13,295 bases of DNA, from NCBI GenBank assembly GCA_903918155.1, contig CAIXDD010000181.1, positions 1 to 13,295 of the forward strand. The letters are read 5' to 3'. A program made the position numbers and the translations under genes. Shown here one piece after another: positions 4,823 to 13,295 of this stretch (positions are counted from its first letter, which is position 1; each line of letters opens with the position of its first letter). The DNA comes from an uncultured Hyphomicrobiales bacterium. Its GTDB lineage: Bacteria > Pseudomonadota > Alphaproteobacteria > Rhizobiales > Beijerinckiaceae. The notes beneath the pieces were generated by a model that saw only the letters and a list, made by a program, of their open reading frames with translations, made no database searches and was not told the origin of the DNA.

Positions 4823-7096
4823 ATGGCTTCCGGATTGCGCGCGTTCGCGTGGATTGCTTCTGGCGTAGCGGCGGTCCTGTTTCTGGGCCAGCCGGTCAGC
4901 GTGGAGACGCAGCTTGCGCTGTCGGTCTCCGTCATCGCGGGCATGGCGGCCGTGTGGCGGCTTGGGCCCGCGCTGCTCTGGCGCCAGCTCTTCGTGGCGC
5001 TCGGCAGCTTCGTCGTCATCCGCTATCTCTACTGGCGCACCACGAGCACGCTGCCGCCGGTTTCCGATACGCTGGGCTTCGGGTTCGGCGTGCTGCTGGT
5101 TCTGGCGGAATGCTATTGCGTGCTGATCCTCGTCATCAGCCTCACGATCAGCGCCGAGCCGCTGAAGCGCAAGCCGCTGCCGCGCGACCCCGACGAGGAC
5201 CTGCCGACGGTCGACGTCTATATCCCCACCTATAACGAGGACGAATATATCCTCGCCGCCACGATCGCGGCCGCGAAATCCATGGATTATCCGGCCGAGA
5301 AATTATCCGTCTGGCTGCTCTACGACGGCGGCACCGACCAGAAGTGCAATGATTCAAATCCCGCGAAGGCGAAAGCCGCGCAGGAGCGGCGCGTCGCGCT
5401 GCAGGCATTGTGCAAGCAATTGGGCGCGCTCTACCTCACCCGCGCGCGCAACGAACACGCCAAGGCCGGCAATATGAACAATGCGCTGGGCGTCTCCAAC
5501 GGCGAGATCGTCGTGGTGTTCGACGCCGACCATGCGCCGTTCCGCGCCTTCCTGCGCGAGACCGTGGGCTATTTCAAGCGCGATCCCAAATGTTTCCTCG
5601 TGCAGACGCCGCATGTCTTCCTCAATCCCGATCCGATCGAGAAGAACCTGCGCACCTTCCACCAGATGCCGTCCGAAAACGAGATGTTCTATTCCGTCAC
5701 CCAATGCGGGCTCGACAAATGGAACGGTTCGTTCTTCTGCGGGTCGGCCGCGCTGCTGCGGCGCAGCGCGCTGGAGACCGTGGGCGGCTTTTCGGGCATC
5801 ACGATCACGGAGGATTGCGAGACCGCGCTCGACCTGCATTCGCAGGGCTGGACGAGCGTGTTCGTCGACAAGCCGCTTATCGCTGGCCTGCAGCCGGAGA
5901 CGTTCGCCTCCTTCATCGGCCAGCGTTCGCGCTGGTGCCAGGGCATGTTCCAGATTCTGATCCTGAAGAATCCGGCGTTCAAGAAGGGGCTGAGCGGCAT
6001 TCAGCGCATCGCCTATCTGTCGAGCATGACCTATTGGTTCTTCCCGCTGCCGCGGCTGGCCTTCATGCTCTCGCCGCTTCTCTTCATCCTGTTCGACGTG
6101 AAGGTCTTCGTCTCCAACCTCGACGAGGCGATCGCCTACACGCTCACCTATATGATCGTGAACCTGATGATGCAGAATTATCTCTACGGCCGCGTGCGCT
6201 GGCCGCTCGTCTCCGAATTGTACGAATATCTGCAGGGCGTCTTCCTCGCCAAGGCGATCGTCTCCGTCGTCGCCAATCCGCGCAAGCCCACGTTCAACGT
6301 CACCGCCAAGGGCCTGACGCTCGACAACGACCATCTGTCGGAATTGTCCTGGCCCTTCTTCGCGATCTTCGGCCTCCTCGCGCTGGGCAGCGGGGTCGCC
6401 GCCTGGCGCTATTTCAACGAGCCGGGCGTGGCGGAACTGATGCTCGTCGTGGGCTTGTGGAACACGTTCAACCTGCTCATCGCCGGCGCGGGCCTGGGCG
6501 CGGTGGCCGAACGCCGCCAGCCTGATCGCCATCCCCGGCTTGGCGTCGAGCGCGCGGGCTTCATCCACGCCGGCGGCGCGGCGACGCCGGTGCGCATCGT
6601 GGACGTGTCGGCGGGCGGGGTCGGCGTGGTGGTGGACGGCGTGCTGCCCGAGGCCTTCAAGAAGGACGAGGCTTTGCTCACCGTGGAGCCCATGGGCGAG
6701 ATCGTGCGGCGCGACGAGCCGCTGCCGGTGAATTTCCGCCATGTGACCACGCGCGACGGCCGCACCGTCTACGGCTATGAGTTCGGCGAGCTGCGCGGGC
6801 GCGATTATTACGTGCACGCCGACTTGATGTATGCGGATTCGGACGCGCTGCCGCGGTTCCTCATGGGTCGCCGCCGACACAAGAACATGCTGCTCGGCCT
6901 GCTGCAATTCTTGTATTGGGGGGTGAGCGAGCCGCCCCGCGCGATCTCTTACGCGCTGCGCAAGGGCGAGGCGGGCGCGGCGGGGGCCGAGGTCGCGCCG
7001 CAGGTCTCCACCATGTGGCTGCGCCGCCTTCTCGCGATGATGCGCGCGCGCAGCTCGAATGACGAGCGTCCCCGCAGCCAATCGGGAGCCGCGTGA
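4823..7096 (+). CDS. bcsA: Cellulose synthase catalytic subunit (UDP-forming), c-di-GMP activated
   Basis: BcsA is an inner-membrane GT2 enzyme that polymerises UDP-glucose to beta-1,4-glucan and threads the chain through its own channel. The 757-residue protein has N-terminal TM helices (about 10-110), then the GT2 domain. GT2 motifs are DVYIPTYNED (131-140), YDGGTD (Asp168, Asp172), DADHAP (Asp234, Asp236), TED (329-331, catalytic base Asp331), and QRSRW (367-371). A second TM group follows (about 399-560), with the gating-loop signature FNVTAKG at 491-497. The PilZ domain has the c-di-GMP signature RQPDR (Arg565, Arg569) and DVSAGG (594-599), so allosteric activation by c-di-GMP is expected. 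The C-terminus is an amphipathic, basic segment. GAGG at 4811-4814, 8 nt before ATG 4823, fixes the start. The stop is 1 bp from the bcsB start. All catalytic residues are intact. Confidence 0.97.
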   Translation: MASGLRAFAWIASGVAAVLFLGQPVSVETQLALSVSVIAGMAAVWRLGPALLWRQLFVALGSFVVIRYLYWRTTSTLPPVSDTLGFGFGVLLVLAECYCVLILVISLTISAEPLKRKPLPRDPDEDLPTVDVYIPTYNEDEYILAATIAAAKSMDYPAEKLSVWLLYDGGTDQKCNDSNPAKAKAAQERRVALQALCKQLGALYLTRARNEHAKAGNMNNALGVSNGEIVVVFDADHAPFRAFLRETVGYFKRDPKCFLVQTPHVFLNPDPIEKNLRTFHQMPSENEMFYSVTQCGLDKWNGSFFCGSAALLRRSALETVGGFSGITITEDCETALDLHSQGWTSVFVDKPLIAGLQPETFASFIGQRSRWCQGMFQILILKNPAFKKGLSGIQRIAYLSSMTYWFFPLPRLAFMLSPLLFILFDVKVFVSNLDEAIAYTLTYMIVNLMMQNYLYGRVRWPLVSELYEYLQGVFLAKAIVSVVANPRKPTFNVTAKGLTLDNDHLSELSWPFFAIFGLLALGSGVAAWRYFNEPGVAELMLVVGLWNTFNLLIAGAGLGAVAERRQPDRHPRLGVERAGFIHAGGAATPVRIVDVSAGGVGVVVDGVLPEAFKKDEALLTVEPMGEIVRRDEPLPVNFRHVTTRDGRTVYGYEFGELRGRDYYVHADLMYADSDALPRFLMGRRRHKNMLLGLLQFLYWGVSEPPRAISYALRKGEAGAAGAEVAPQVSTMWLRRLLAMMRARSSNDERPRSQSGAA

Positions 7097-7097
7097 G

Positions 7098-9587
7098 ATG
7101 ACGCCCTTCGCGCGCGCGCTTTCGCGCCTCCTGCCGCCCGCCCTCTGCGCCGGACTTGCGCTCGCCGCGCTCGCCCCCGCCGCCTTCGCGCAGCCCGCGC
7201 GCACGCTGGCTCCGCCCGTGCAGACCGCCACGCCGCTGGCGGAGGCTTCGGGCGAGCGCATGCCGGCCGACAGTTTCATGCGCCATCTCACCAATAACGT
7301 GCAGGGCTTCCGCATGGTGGGCGAGATTGGCCAGTCGGAATGGCCGATCTATCTCACCGAGGCGCAGAGCCGGCGCAAAATGTCGTTCCGCATCGGCTAT
7401 CTGGCGGCCATTTCCGTCATGCCGGAAGCCTCGCGCCTCACGCTGAGCATCAACGACCAGCCGGTGGGCCAGGTGCATATCATCGGCACGCGCGGCGTGC
7501 GCACGGCGCGGTTCGATTTGCCGCCCGGCCTGATGAAGCCCGGCTTCAACGCCATCCGCATTTCCGCCGAACAGCGCCATCGCGTCGATTGCTCGCTGAA
7601 GGCGACTTATGAATTGTGGACGCAGATCGACCCGACGCAGACCGGCCTCGAATTGCCGCGCGCCGAGTCCGGCGTGCAGACCATCGCCGATCTGGCGGCG
7701 TTGCCGGTCAACGAGCAGGGCGCGTTGCCCATTCGCGCCATCGCGCCCGCGCGCGCCTCCACCGGCGCGGTGGAGCGCATCGTGCGCGCGGTGCAGATGA
7801 TCTCGCTGGCGGGCCGTTTCGCGCAGCCCGTCGTGGATTTCGGCCCCATGGCGCCGGGCGATTTCGGCCTCAATCTCGCCATCGGGCCCATCGCGCAGCT
7901 CGCCCCGCAGCTCGGCGGCCTCGCCGTGGGCTCCGTGCTGGGGCCGCGCGTGCTGGTGGCGCCCATGGCGGACGGCCGGCGCACCACCGTCGTGGTGACG
8001 GGGCGCGACGACGCCGAGGTCGACGAGGCGTTGCAGCAATTCGCCGTGGCGGTCGTCACTAAGGGCTCGCCCGAGGGCTTGCGCGCGGCCGCAGCCTTTC
8101 CGGGCTATCGGCTGAACGGGGGCGAGCGCGTGAAGCTGCGCGATCTCGGGTTCCCGAGCCAGGAATTCAGCGGACGCCTGTTCCGCGCGGGCTTCAACGT
8201 CGTGATGCCGCCGGATTTCTATCCGGCCGATTACGCCAAGGCCTTCGTGGACGTGGCGGGCGGTTATGCGCCGGGCCTTGCGCGCGGCGCGCAGATCGTG
8301 GTGAGCGTGAACGGGCGCAATGCGGTGAGCTTCAAGCTCGCCAAGGCGAGCGGGGAGGCGTTCAAGCATAATCCCATGCCGCTGCCGCTGGGCAGCATGC
8401 AGCCGGGCCTCAACCGCATCGAAATCGAAGCGCATCTGCCGGTGGAGTCCGACACGGCCTGCGATCCGATGGCGGCCAATTCGGGCGCCAAGCGCTTCCT
8501 TTTCCTCGACGAGACGGAGATCGAGATTCCAAGGCTCGCGCGCATCGCGCGCATGCCGGACCTGTCGGTGACGGCGACGGGCGCCTTTCCCTTCAGCCAT
8601 GGGCAGACGCGCCCGCTGCTGTCGGTGCTTTCGCCCTCGCGCGAAACGGTCTCCGCCGCCGCCACGCTCGCCGCCCATCTGGCCATCGCCGCCGGCCGCC
8701 CCATCGATTTCAGGCTCTCGCTCGCCGAGCCTGCGGCGGGGGAAGGGCCTGCGCTCGTCGTCGCGCCCGCCAATGCGCTGTCGGGCGACATGATGCGCAA
8801 TGTCGGCCTCGCCGGCGACCAATTGTCCGCCATCTGGCCCGACCGCAACGAGGCCGCCTTCGGCGATTCGCCGGAAACCTTGTCGCGCTTCGAGCGGCAG
8901 GCGCGCCACCGCCTCGTCCTGCAGCGCAATTTCCCGGCGACCTGCCATTTGCCCACGCCGGTCGGCGGCTTCAGCAATGCGGAGCGGCGCGCGGCCCTGG
9001 CGGTCGATCAGGGGTCGGTGGGCTCCTCGGAGCCCGCGCCCGCGCGCGATCTCTATGAGGAATGGAACAGCAATCTGCGCGCGCAGACGAGCTTTTTCGC
9101 GCGGATGACCTTCGCGCTGCAATCGCCCTTCGTCTATGCGGGCGAATGGGTCGCAGGCGCCTATGAGCGCGCGCTGGCCCTGCTCGACCGTCCGCTCGCC
9201 GCGCCGACGCTCACGCGCCAGGCCTCGCTCGTCGTCGCGCAGAACATCGACGGCGACGAACCCTCCAACGTCACCACGCTGGTGACGGCGCCCGACGCCG
9301 TGACGCTGTTCCATTCGGTCGCCTGTCTCGTCGATCCCCGCGTCTGGCGCCAGATCAGCGGGCGCGTCGCCGCGCTCAACATGTCCGACGCCCAGGTCGT
9401 CACCATGCAATCGAGCGATCCGCGCCTCATCGGCACGCAGCCCTTCTCGCTGCAGAACGCGCGGCTCATCGCCGCCGGCTGGTTCTCGCTCAACAGCCAG
9501 ATCTATGTCGCGCTGGCGCTGCTGATCGGCGTGGCGCTTGCGGTGGCGACTTCGGTTTTCTTGCGCAATGTGGGGAGACGGCAATGA
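7098..9587 (+). CDS. bcsB: Cellulose synthase periplasmic subunit BcsB
   Basis: BcsB is the membrane-anchored periplasmic partner of BcsA; its C-terminal helix is needed for catalysis and its carbohydrate-binding and flavodoxin-like domains guide the glucan. I start at ATG 7098 (829 residues) rather than an in-frame ATG at 7059. The reasons are a GGGAG 9 nt upstream, a clean signal peptide directly after the start (about 1-31, AFA before Gln32), and separation from the bcsA stop by one base. Family-like segments are FDLPPGLMKPGFNAIRIS with a nearby Cys (HRVDCSL) in the first half. The related LGSMQPGLNRIEIEAHLP followed by DTACDP comes in the second, reflecting the duplicated domain pair. A TM helix (about 803-823) precedes a short RNVGRRQ cytoplasmic end. 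The stop overlaps the bcsZ start (ATGA), indicating translational coupling. Confidence 0.93.
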   Translation: MTPFARALSRLLPPALCAGLALAALAPAAFAQPARTLAPPVQTATPLAEASGERMPADSFMRHLTNNVQGFRMVGEIGQSEWPIYLTEAQSRRKMSFRIGYLAAISVMPEASRLTLSINDQPVGQVHIIGTRGVRTARFDLPPGLMKPGFNAIRISAEQRHRVDCSLKATYELWTQIDPTQTGLELPRAESGVQTIADLAALPVNEQGALPIRAIAPARASTGAVERIVRAVQMISLAGRFAQPVVDFGPMAPGDFGLNLAIGPIAQLAPQLGGLAVGSVLGPRVLVAPMADGRRTTVVVTGRDDAEVDEALQQFAVAVVTKGSPEGLRAAAAFPGYRLNGGERVKLRDLGFPSQEFSGRLFRAGFNVVMPPDFYPADYAKAFVDVAGGYAPGLARGAQIVVSVNGRNAVSFKLAKASGEAFKHNPMPLPLGSMQPGLNRIEIEAHLPVESDTACDPMAANSGAKRFLFLDETEIEIPRLARIARMPDLSVTATGAFPFSHGQTRPLLSVLSPSRETVSAAATLAAHLAIAAGRPIDFRLSLAEPAAGEGPALVVAPANALSGDMMRNVGLAGDQLSAIWPDRNEAAFGDSPETLSRFERQARHRLVLQRNFPATCHLPTPVGGFSNAERRAALAVDQGSVGSSEPAPARDLYEEWNSNLRAQTSFFARMTFALQSPFVYAGEWVAGAYERALALLDRPLAAPTLTRQASLVVAQNIDGDEPSNVTTLVTAPDAVTLFHSVACLVDPRVWRQISGRVAALNMSDAQVVTMQSSDPRLIGTQPFSLQNARLIAAGWFSLNSQIYVALALLIGVALAVATSVFLRNVGRRQ

Positions 9588-10723
9588 GGGCGCGCGCATG
9601 GATGCGCAATTGGGCGATGGCGCTTGCGGCTTTGGGCGCGGCGGGCGTCGCGCAATCTTCCGCCTGGGCGCAAACCACGCCTGAGCCTGCGGCCCCGCGC
9701 GTCCTGAAGCTCGACGGCCGCGCGCTGCCGCTGGGCGGCGCGCTCGCCGCGCCCCAGCTCTGGCGCCATTACAAGAGCCGCTTCATCACGGCGTCCGGCC
9801 GCGTCGTGGACAGCGCGAACGGATTCATCAGCCATAGCGAGGGGCAGGGCTATGGCATGTTGCTCGCCGTCGCCGCCAATGACCGCATGGCCTTCGAGCG
9901 TCTGTGGGGCTGGACGCGCGCCAATCTCATGGTGCGCGACGATCAGCTCGTGGCGTGGCGCTGGGAGCCGGGCCAGCGGCCGGCCGTGTCCGACATGAAC
10001 AATGCGACCGACGGCGACATCCTCATCGCCTGGGCGCTCGCCGAAGCGTCCGATTTCTGGGCCGACGCCTCCCATCGCGCGGCGGGCCGGCGCATCGCGG
10101 TGGAGATCGGCCGCAAGCTCGCCTTGTTCAAGACGAGTCAGGGCGCCCTGCTTCTGCCCGGCGTCTCGGGCTTTTCGGCGGAGGAGCGGCCGGACGGGCC
10201 GGTCGTCAACCTTTCCTATTACGTCTTCCCCGCCTTCGGACGGCTTCCGCTTGTGGCGCCGGAGATCGACTGGCCCGGCCTCATGCGCACCGGGCTCGAC
10301 CAGATCCGCGCCGCGCGCTTCGGCCCTGCGGAATTGCCGAGCGACTGGATCTCGCTGCGCGACGGCGCGCCGCGTCCCGCCGACGGGTTCCCGCCGCAAT
10401 TCTCCTACAACGCGATCCGCATCCCGCTTTATCTCGCGCTCGCGGGCCTTGGCGATTGGGAGCATTACCGCGCGTTCCATGCCTGGTCGACGAACCGGCG
10501 CTCGCTGGCGACCATGGACGTGAAGACCGGGCGCGAGGTCGATCGGCTGAGCGAGCGCGGTTATGCGAGCGTGGCGGCGCTGCTGGCCTGCGCGATCGAT
10601 CGCGCGCCCGTGGGGCCGGAGTTCCGCGCCGCCAGCGAAAACGAACATTACTATCCGGCGACGCTGAATCTGCTCGCGGTCGTCGCCGCGAATCTCAGGT
10701 ATCAGTCATGCGTGAAAGGTTGA
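9584..10723 (+). CDS. bcsZ: Periplasmic endo-beta-1,4-glucanase, GH8 (BcsZ)
   Basis: The 379-residue protein has a signal peptide (about 1-30, AWAQ) and a single GH8 (alpha/alpha)6 barrel. The catalytic acid is Glu86 in SEGQGYGM, and Asp143 lies in NNATDGD. FSYNAIRIPLYLA (273-285) is also typical of the family. BcsZ cleaves cellulose in the periplasm and is needed for, or tunes, normal cellulose export in many species. The start ATG overlaps the bcsB stop by four bases and has GGGGAG about 7 nt upstream. The 3' end overlaps the next gene by 16 bp. Length is close to E. coli BcsZ (368). Confidence 0.94.
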   Translation: MRARAWMRNWAMALAALGAAGVAQSSAWAQTTPEPAAPRVLKLDGRALPLGGALAAPQLWRHYKSRFITASGRVVDSANGFISHSEGQGYGMLLAVAANDRMAFERLWGWTRANLMVRDDQLVAWRWEPGQRPAVSDMNNATDGDILIAWALAEASDFWADASHRAAGRRIAVEIGRKLALFKTSQGALLLPGVSGFSAEERPDGPVVNLSYYVFPAFGRLPLVAPEIDWPGLMRTGLDQIRAARFGPAELPSDWISLRDGAPRPADGFPPQFSYNAIRIPLYLALAGLGDWEHYRAFHAWSTNRRSLATMDVKTGREVDRLSERGYASVAALLACAIDRAPVGPEFRAASENEHYYPATLNLLAVVAANLRYQSCVKG

Positions 10724-13295
10724 TCCTCTCGGCGCGCCCGCGCTTGCGCCTGCCTCGCGCGCCGCAGCTTTCGGTCTGTCTCGCCGCGCTCGCGGCGGGG
10801 CTGGGTTCGACGCTTGAGTCCGGGCCGGGACTCGGCGCGATTCTTGGCGTGGGGCGCGCGCAGGCGCAATCGGGCTTCGTCTTCGATGCGCCGCAGGCGC
10901 CTGCGCGCGAGCCCGCCAAAAGCGCGTCTGCGCCCGCGCCCGGCGCGGTCGCCGTGCAACCGGTGGAGCTTGAAGGCGCGGGGCCCGACGAGACGGCGCT
11001 GCGCTATTACGCGGGCCAGGGCCACAAGGCGCGCGTGGAGACGGAGATCGCGCGGCTCAAGCGGCTGCATCCCTATTGGCGCCCGCCGGAGAATCTCTAC
11101 GAGCCCGTGGCGCCTTCGGGCGAGGACGAACAGGCGCTGTGGGACCTGTTCGGCGTCGACAAGATGGAGGACCTAAAGCTCGCCATCGCCGCGCGCGAAC
11201 GCGCGGAGCCCGGCTGGAAGCCGTCCGCCGAACTCGTGCGCAAGATGGAAGGCAAGATCCTGCGCCTGCGCATCCTCGACCTGTGGCGGCAGGGCCGGCT
11301 CGACGACGTGATCGCGACGGTGCGCGAACAGGGCATGGGCGACCAGAACGACGTCGATCTGCGCTGGACGATCGCCGAAGTGAACGCGCGCATGAAAAAG
11401 ACCGCCGACGCGGTCGCCATCTATCGCGACATCCTGCAGACCTCGAACGACACGCGCGACCGGCTCGCCACGATTCACAAGGCGATGGACAATCTGCGCA
11501 TCTCCGACGTCGAGCCGCTTCTTGCGCTTGGTCGGCGCGACAGCGCCGGGCGCAACGAGTTCGAGGCGATCGGCCCCGAGATCACGCGCGCGCGCATCGC
11601 CGCCTTCCTGCATGAAGAACGGCCGCAGCCGGTGCCCGACGCGGAGTTCCGCCGGTTCGAAGATTACGCCCGCGGCGTGCCCGACGCCAATCAGGCGGGT
11701 CTGGTCGCATGGCATCATTACAAGACGAAGGCGCTCCGCGACGCGCTCGACTGGTTCAAGCTCGCCCTGGAGCGCGGCGGCGACGCGATGATCGCCCATG
11801 GCCTCGCCCATTCCTTGCGCGAACTGGGCATGACGCTTGAGGCGGAGGAAGTCGCCTATGCGTGGCGCGAACCGCTCATCAACAATGCGATCCTGTTCGT
11901 CGACGTGGTGGAGCGCGAGCTGACGCGGGCCGTGCCGCCGGTGATGGATCCCGAACGCCTGCGCCGCTATGCGCAGGTGACGCTCGATCTGGCCTCCGGC
12001 GAAGGCGCGCAGGCGCTGGGCTGGTACGCCTACAACACCTGCCAGTTCGAGGCGGCCTATGAATGGTTCCAGCGCGCGGTCGCCTGGTTCCCGAAAGAGA
12101 CGACCGTCACGGGCCTCGCCTTGAGCGCGCGCCGCACCAAGCGGCAGAAGGAATTGTTCGACCTCGTGAACCGCTATGACGGCCTGTTTCCGAAAGTGGT
12201 CGAGATCGTCTTTCCCGACGGCTATGCGCGCCCGCCCTCCGCCTGCGACGTGATCGCGACCGCCGGCGCCAAACGCGGCGCGCAGGCGGGCACGCAAGGA
12301 AGCATTCAGGCGGGCTTGCAGGCAGGCATGCAGGCAGGAATGCAGGGAAGCTTGCAGGCAGGCTTGCAATCTGGCGCCGGCGCGCTCGCGCTTCCTCCGC
12401 CGGCGGCGACGGCGGGCTCGGCGGCGACGCGTCATCCCGGCTGGGGCGCGCCCATGGCGCCTGGCGCGCCGGGCGCGTTCGCGGGCGACATGCGCGCGGG
12501 ATTCGCCGGTTGGGGCGCCCAGCCCTTGCCGCCCGGTCAGGACCGCATGCCGAAATTCGAGCGCAATGAATTTCCCGCCGCCGCGGATGCGGAGAATCCC
12601 TTGCGGTTCGCCTCGTCGGGCAAGCTGGCGGGGCGCGCGGCGCCGGGCGCGCAAACCCTTCCCGCCGCTTCCGCGCCCTTCGCGCCCGAACCCTGGGCGC
12701 ATGGGCGCCAATTGGTCGCGCGGCGCGTGCCCGGCGTCGGCGCCATGCCCTATGAGCGCTGGGGCTTCGCGCTTCTGCCGGGCGGCAACGGCCTGCAAGG
12801 GCCCGATACGCCGCATGCCGCGCAAAAGGCGTCTGCGGGCACGTCCTGGGCGAGCGAGCAGGCGAGCGCGCCGCTCAATCAGATCGGCGGCGCGGGTTTT
12901 GAGGATCCCTATCGGCTCGCCGCTTATGTGGCCGGCGTGAGCCGCGTGCCCAGCCCCAACGCCCTGCGCTCGGCGACGCCGGGCTGGTTCCGCTCCGCGG
13001 AGCTGGGCGAAGAAGACGAGGCGCCGGGCGCGCCGATCCGGCCGTCCTTCGCGGGCGTCGAGACCGATCCCATGCCGACGGGCTCCATTCCGCAGGAGCA
13101 GGAACAGGCGACGCCGGACGCCGCGGCGCCGGACGCGTCCCCCTTCGCGGAGGAGGACGAGGCGCATCTGCGCGGCGCTTTGAACGACGGCGGCGAGAGC
13201 GAGGCTGCGGCGCTGGGGCGGCGTCTGGCGGCGCGCGCCGCGGCTCTCGGCGCGCGCGCCGCGACCGGCGGGCAGGCCGTTTCGCCGGCGGCGCC
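10708..13295 (+). CDS. Secreted TPR-containing protein of the cellulose operon (BcsK/BcsC-like), 3' end outside window
   Basis: An uninterrupted plus-strand frame runs from ATG 10708 to the window edge: 862 whole codons with no stop. AGG lies 8 nt upstream and the start overlaps bcsZ by 16 bp, so it is the last visible operon gene. Layout: an export-signal-like N-terminus ending near GRAQAQ (about 50-55); a helical region of about 95-520 with TPR-like repeats, clearest at 438-475 (GWYAYNTCQFEAAYEWFQRAV); a 32-residue glycine-zipper repeat (525-556); then more than 300 residues rich in Ala, Gly and Pro, probably disordered, including LPPPA. TPR proteins after bcsZ are known in some alphaproteobacteria (BcsK), and the TPR half of BcsC scaffolds export elsewhere. 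No BcsC-like barrel is visible so far, but one could lie beyond the window. Role and name are therefore inference; coding status and secretion are well supported. Confidence 0.85.
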   Translation, partial: MRERLILSARPRLRLPRAPQLSVCLAALAAGLGSTLESGPGLGAILGVGRAQAQSGFVFDAPQAPAREPAKSASAPAPGAVAVQPVELEGAGPDETALRYYAGQGHKARVETEIARLKRLHPYWRPPENLYEPVAPSGEDEQALWDLFGVDKMEDLKLAIAARERAEPGWKPSAELVRKMEGKILRLRILDLWRQGRLDDVIATVREQGMGDQNDVDLRWTIAEVNARMKKTADAVAIYRDILQTSNDTRDRLATIHKAMDNLRISDVEPLLALGRRDSAGRNEFEAIGPEITRARIAAFLHEERPQPVPDAEFRRFEDYARGVPDANQAGLVAWHHYKTKALRDALDWFKLALERGGDAMIAHGLAHSLRELGMTLEAEEVAYAWREPLINNAILFVDVVERELTRAVPPVMDPERLRRYAQVTLDLASGEGAQALGWYAYNTCQFEAAYEWFQRAVAWFPKETTVTGLALSARRTKRQKELFDLVNRYDGLFPKVVEIVFPDGYARPPSACDVIATAGAKRGAQAGTQGSIQAGLQAGMQAGMQGSLQAGLQSGAGALALPPPAATAGSAATRHPGWGAPMAPGAPGAFAGDMRAGFAGWGAQPLPPGQDRMPKFERNEFPAAADAENPLRFASSGKLAGRAAPGAQTLPAASAPFAPEPWAHGRQLVARRVPGVGAMPYERWGFALLPGGNGLQGPDTPHAAQKASAGTSWASEQASAPLNQIGGAGFEDPYRLAAYVAGVSRVPSPNALRSATPGWFRSAELGEEDEAPGAPIRPSFAGVETDPMPTGSIPQEQEQATPDAAAPDASPFAEEDEAHLRGALNDGGESEAAALGRRLAARAAALGARAATGGQAVSPAA
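12280..12375 (+). repeat. Eight 12-bp tandem units encoding a GxxxG glycine zipper
   Basis: Eight consecutive 12-bp units of the type ttgcaggcaggc encode A/T/I/L/M-Q-A/G/S-G/S repeats (for example LQAG, MQAG, MQGS). Glycine or serine recurs every fourth residue, each followed by a mostly hydrophobic residue. The units use GCA, GGA, TTG and TCT codons that are uncommon in the flanking GC-rich gene. They differ from one another at a few bases, so the array is not freshly expanded. Confidence 0.9.

Noticed and set aside
7059..7097. Upstream in-frame ATG at 7059 as the bcsB start
   Set aside because: It would place 13 extra residues before the signal peptide and overlap bcsA. The ATG at 7098 has a well-spaced GGGAG and puts the signal peptide at the N-terminus.
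5354..7315. Minus-strand frame of about 650 codons opposite bcsA
   Set aside because: It is the shadow of a bcsA gene with every catalytic motif intact, and its composition is typical of antisense GC-rich DNA.
6861..9599. Long minus-strand frame (over 900 codons) opposite bcsB
   Set aside because: It is antisense to a full bcsB with signal peptide, domain motifs and coupled neighbours. Its product is Arg/His/Ala-rich with no recognisable motif, as expected for a GC-rich shadow frame.
11173..13167. Long minus-strand frame opposite the TPR gene
   Set aside because: The plus-strand frame is continuous from a coupled start and has TPR character. The antisense product is Arg-rich low-complexity sequence, including an artefactual Cys/Leu repeat opposite the zipper array.

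Overview
This is a GC-rich, densely packed window that reads as alphaproteobacterial, most likely Hyphomicrobiales (Rhizobiales). The evidence is the strong G/C third-position bias, a BcsS-type protein next to bcsA, a DUF3772-like mechanosensitive channel start, and TTAA-N7-TTAA (CtrA-type) boxes. A methanotroph-like relative (Methylocystis/Methylosinus) is possible, but that is only an impression. No rRNA, tRNA, CRISPR array, insertion sequence or phage gene was seen.

Left part (1-3711): a translation-factor cluster built around elongation factor P. On the minus strand, the 5' part of a probable mechanosensitive channel gene (1-369) lies downstream of epmB (438-1499, radical SAM lysine 2,3-aminomutase-like). 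A small single-TM protein gene of unknown function (1597-1908, plus) diverges from epmB and converges on epmA (1930-3024, minus, LysRS-like EF-P lysyltransferase). Divergent from epmA is efp (3142-3711, plus), which carries Lys34 in the expected loop. Substrate, beta-lysine-forming mutase and ligase are therefore all encoded within 3.3 kb. The efp start region carries a 17-bp tandem duplication of ribosome binding site plus GTG. This creates a six-codon upstream frame whose stop overlaps the efp start. A good intrinsic terminator follows efp.

Right part (3712-13295): a cellulose synthesis and export locus. bcsS (3940-4686, predicted outer-membrane barrel) stands alone with one perfect and one near-perfect CtrA-type box upstream. 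It is followed, after an AT-rich gap holding a TTAACCAT half-site, by a tightly coupled operon. The operon consists of bcsA (c-di-GMP-activated synthase with PilZ domain), bcsB (periplasmic partner), bcsZ (GH8 endoglucanase), and a very long TPR-containing secreted protein gene still open at the window edge (at least 862 codons). The genes are separated by 1 bp or overlap (bcsA/bcsB 1 bp, bcsB/bcsZ ATGA, bcsZ/TPR 16 bp). No bcsC- or bcsD-like gene is seen. BcsS and the TPR protein are the obvious candidates for the export side, although a barrel domain could still lie in the unseen remainder of the TPR gene.

Most interesting leads: CtrA-type (cell-cycle) control of bcsS; the duplicated start and mini-frame in front of efp; the unusual TPR plus glycine-zipper plus Pro/Ala-rich protein; and the unstudied small membrane protein inside the EF-P modification cluster.
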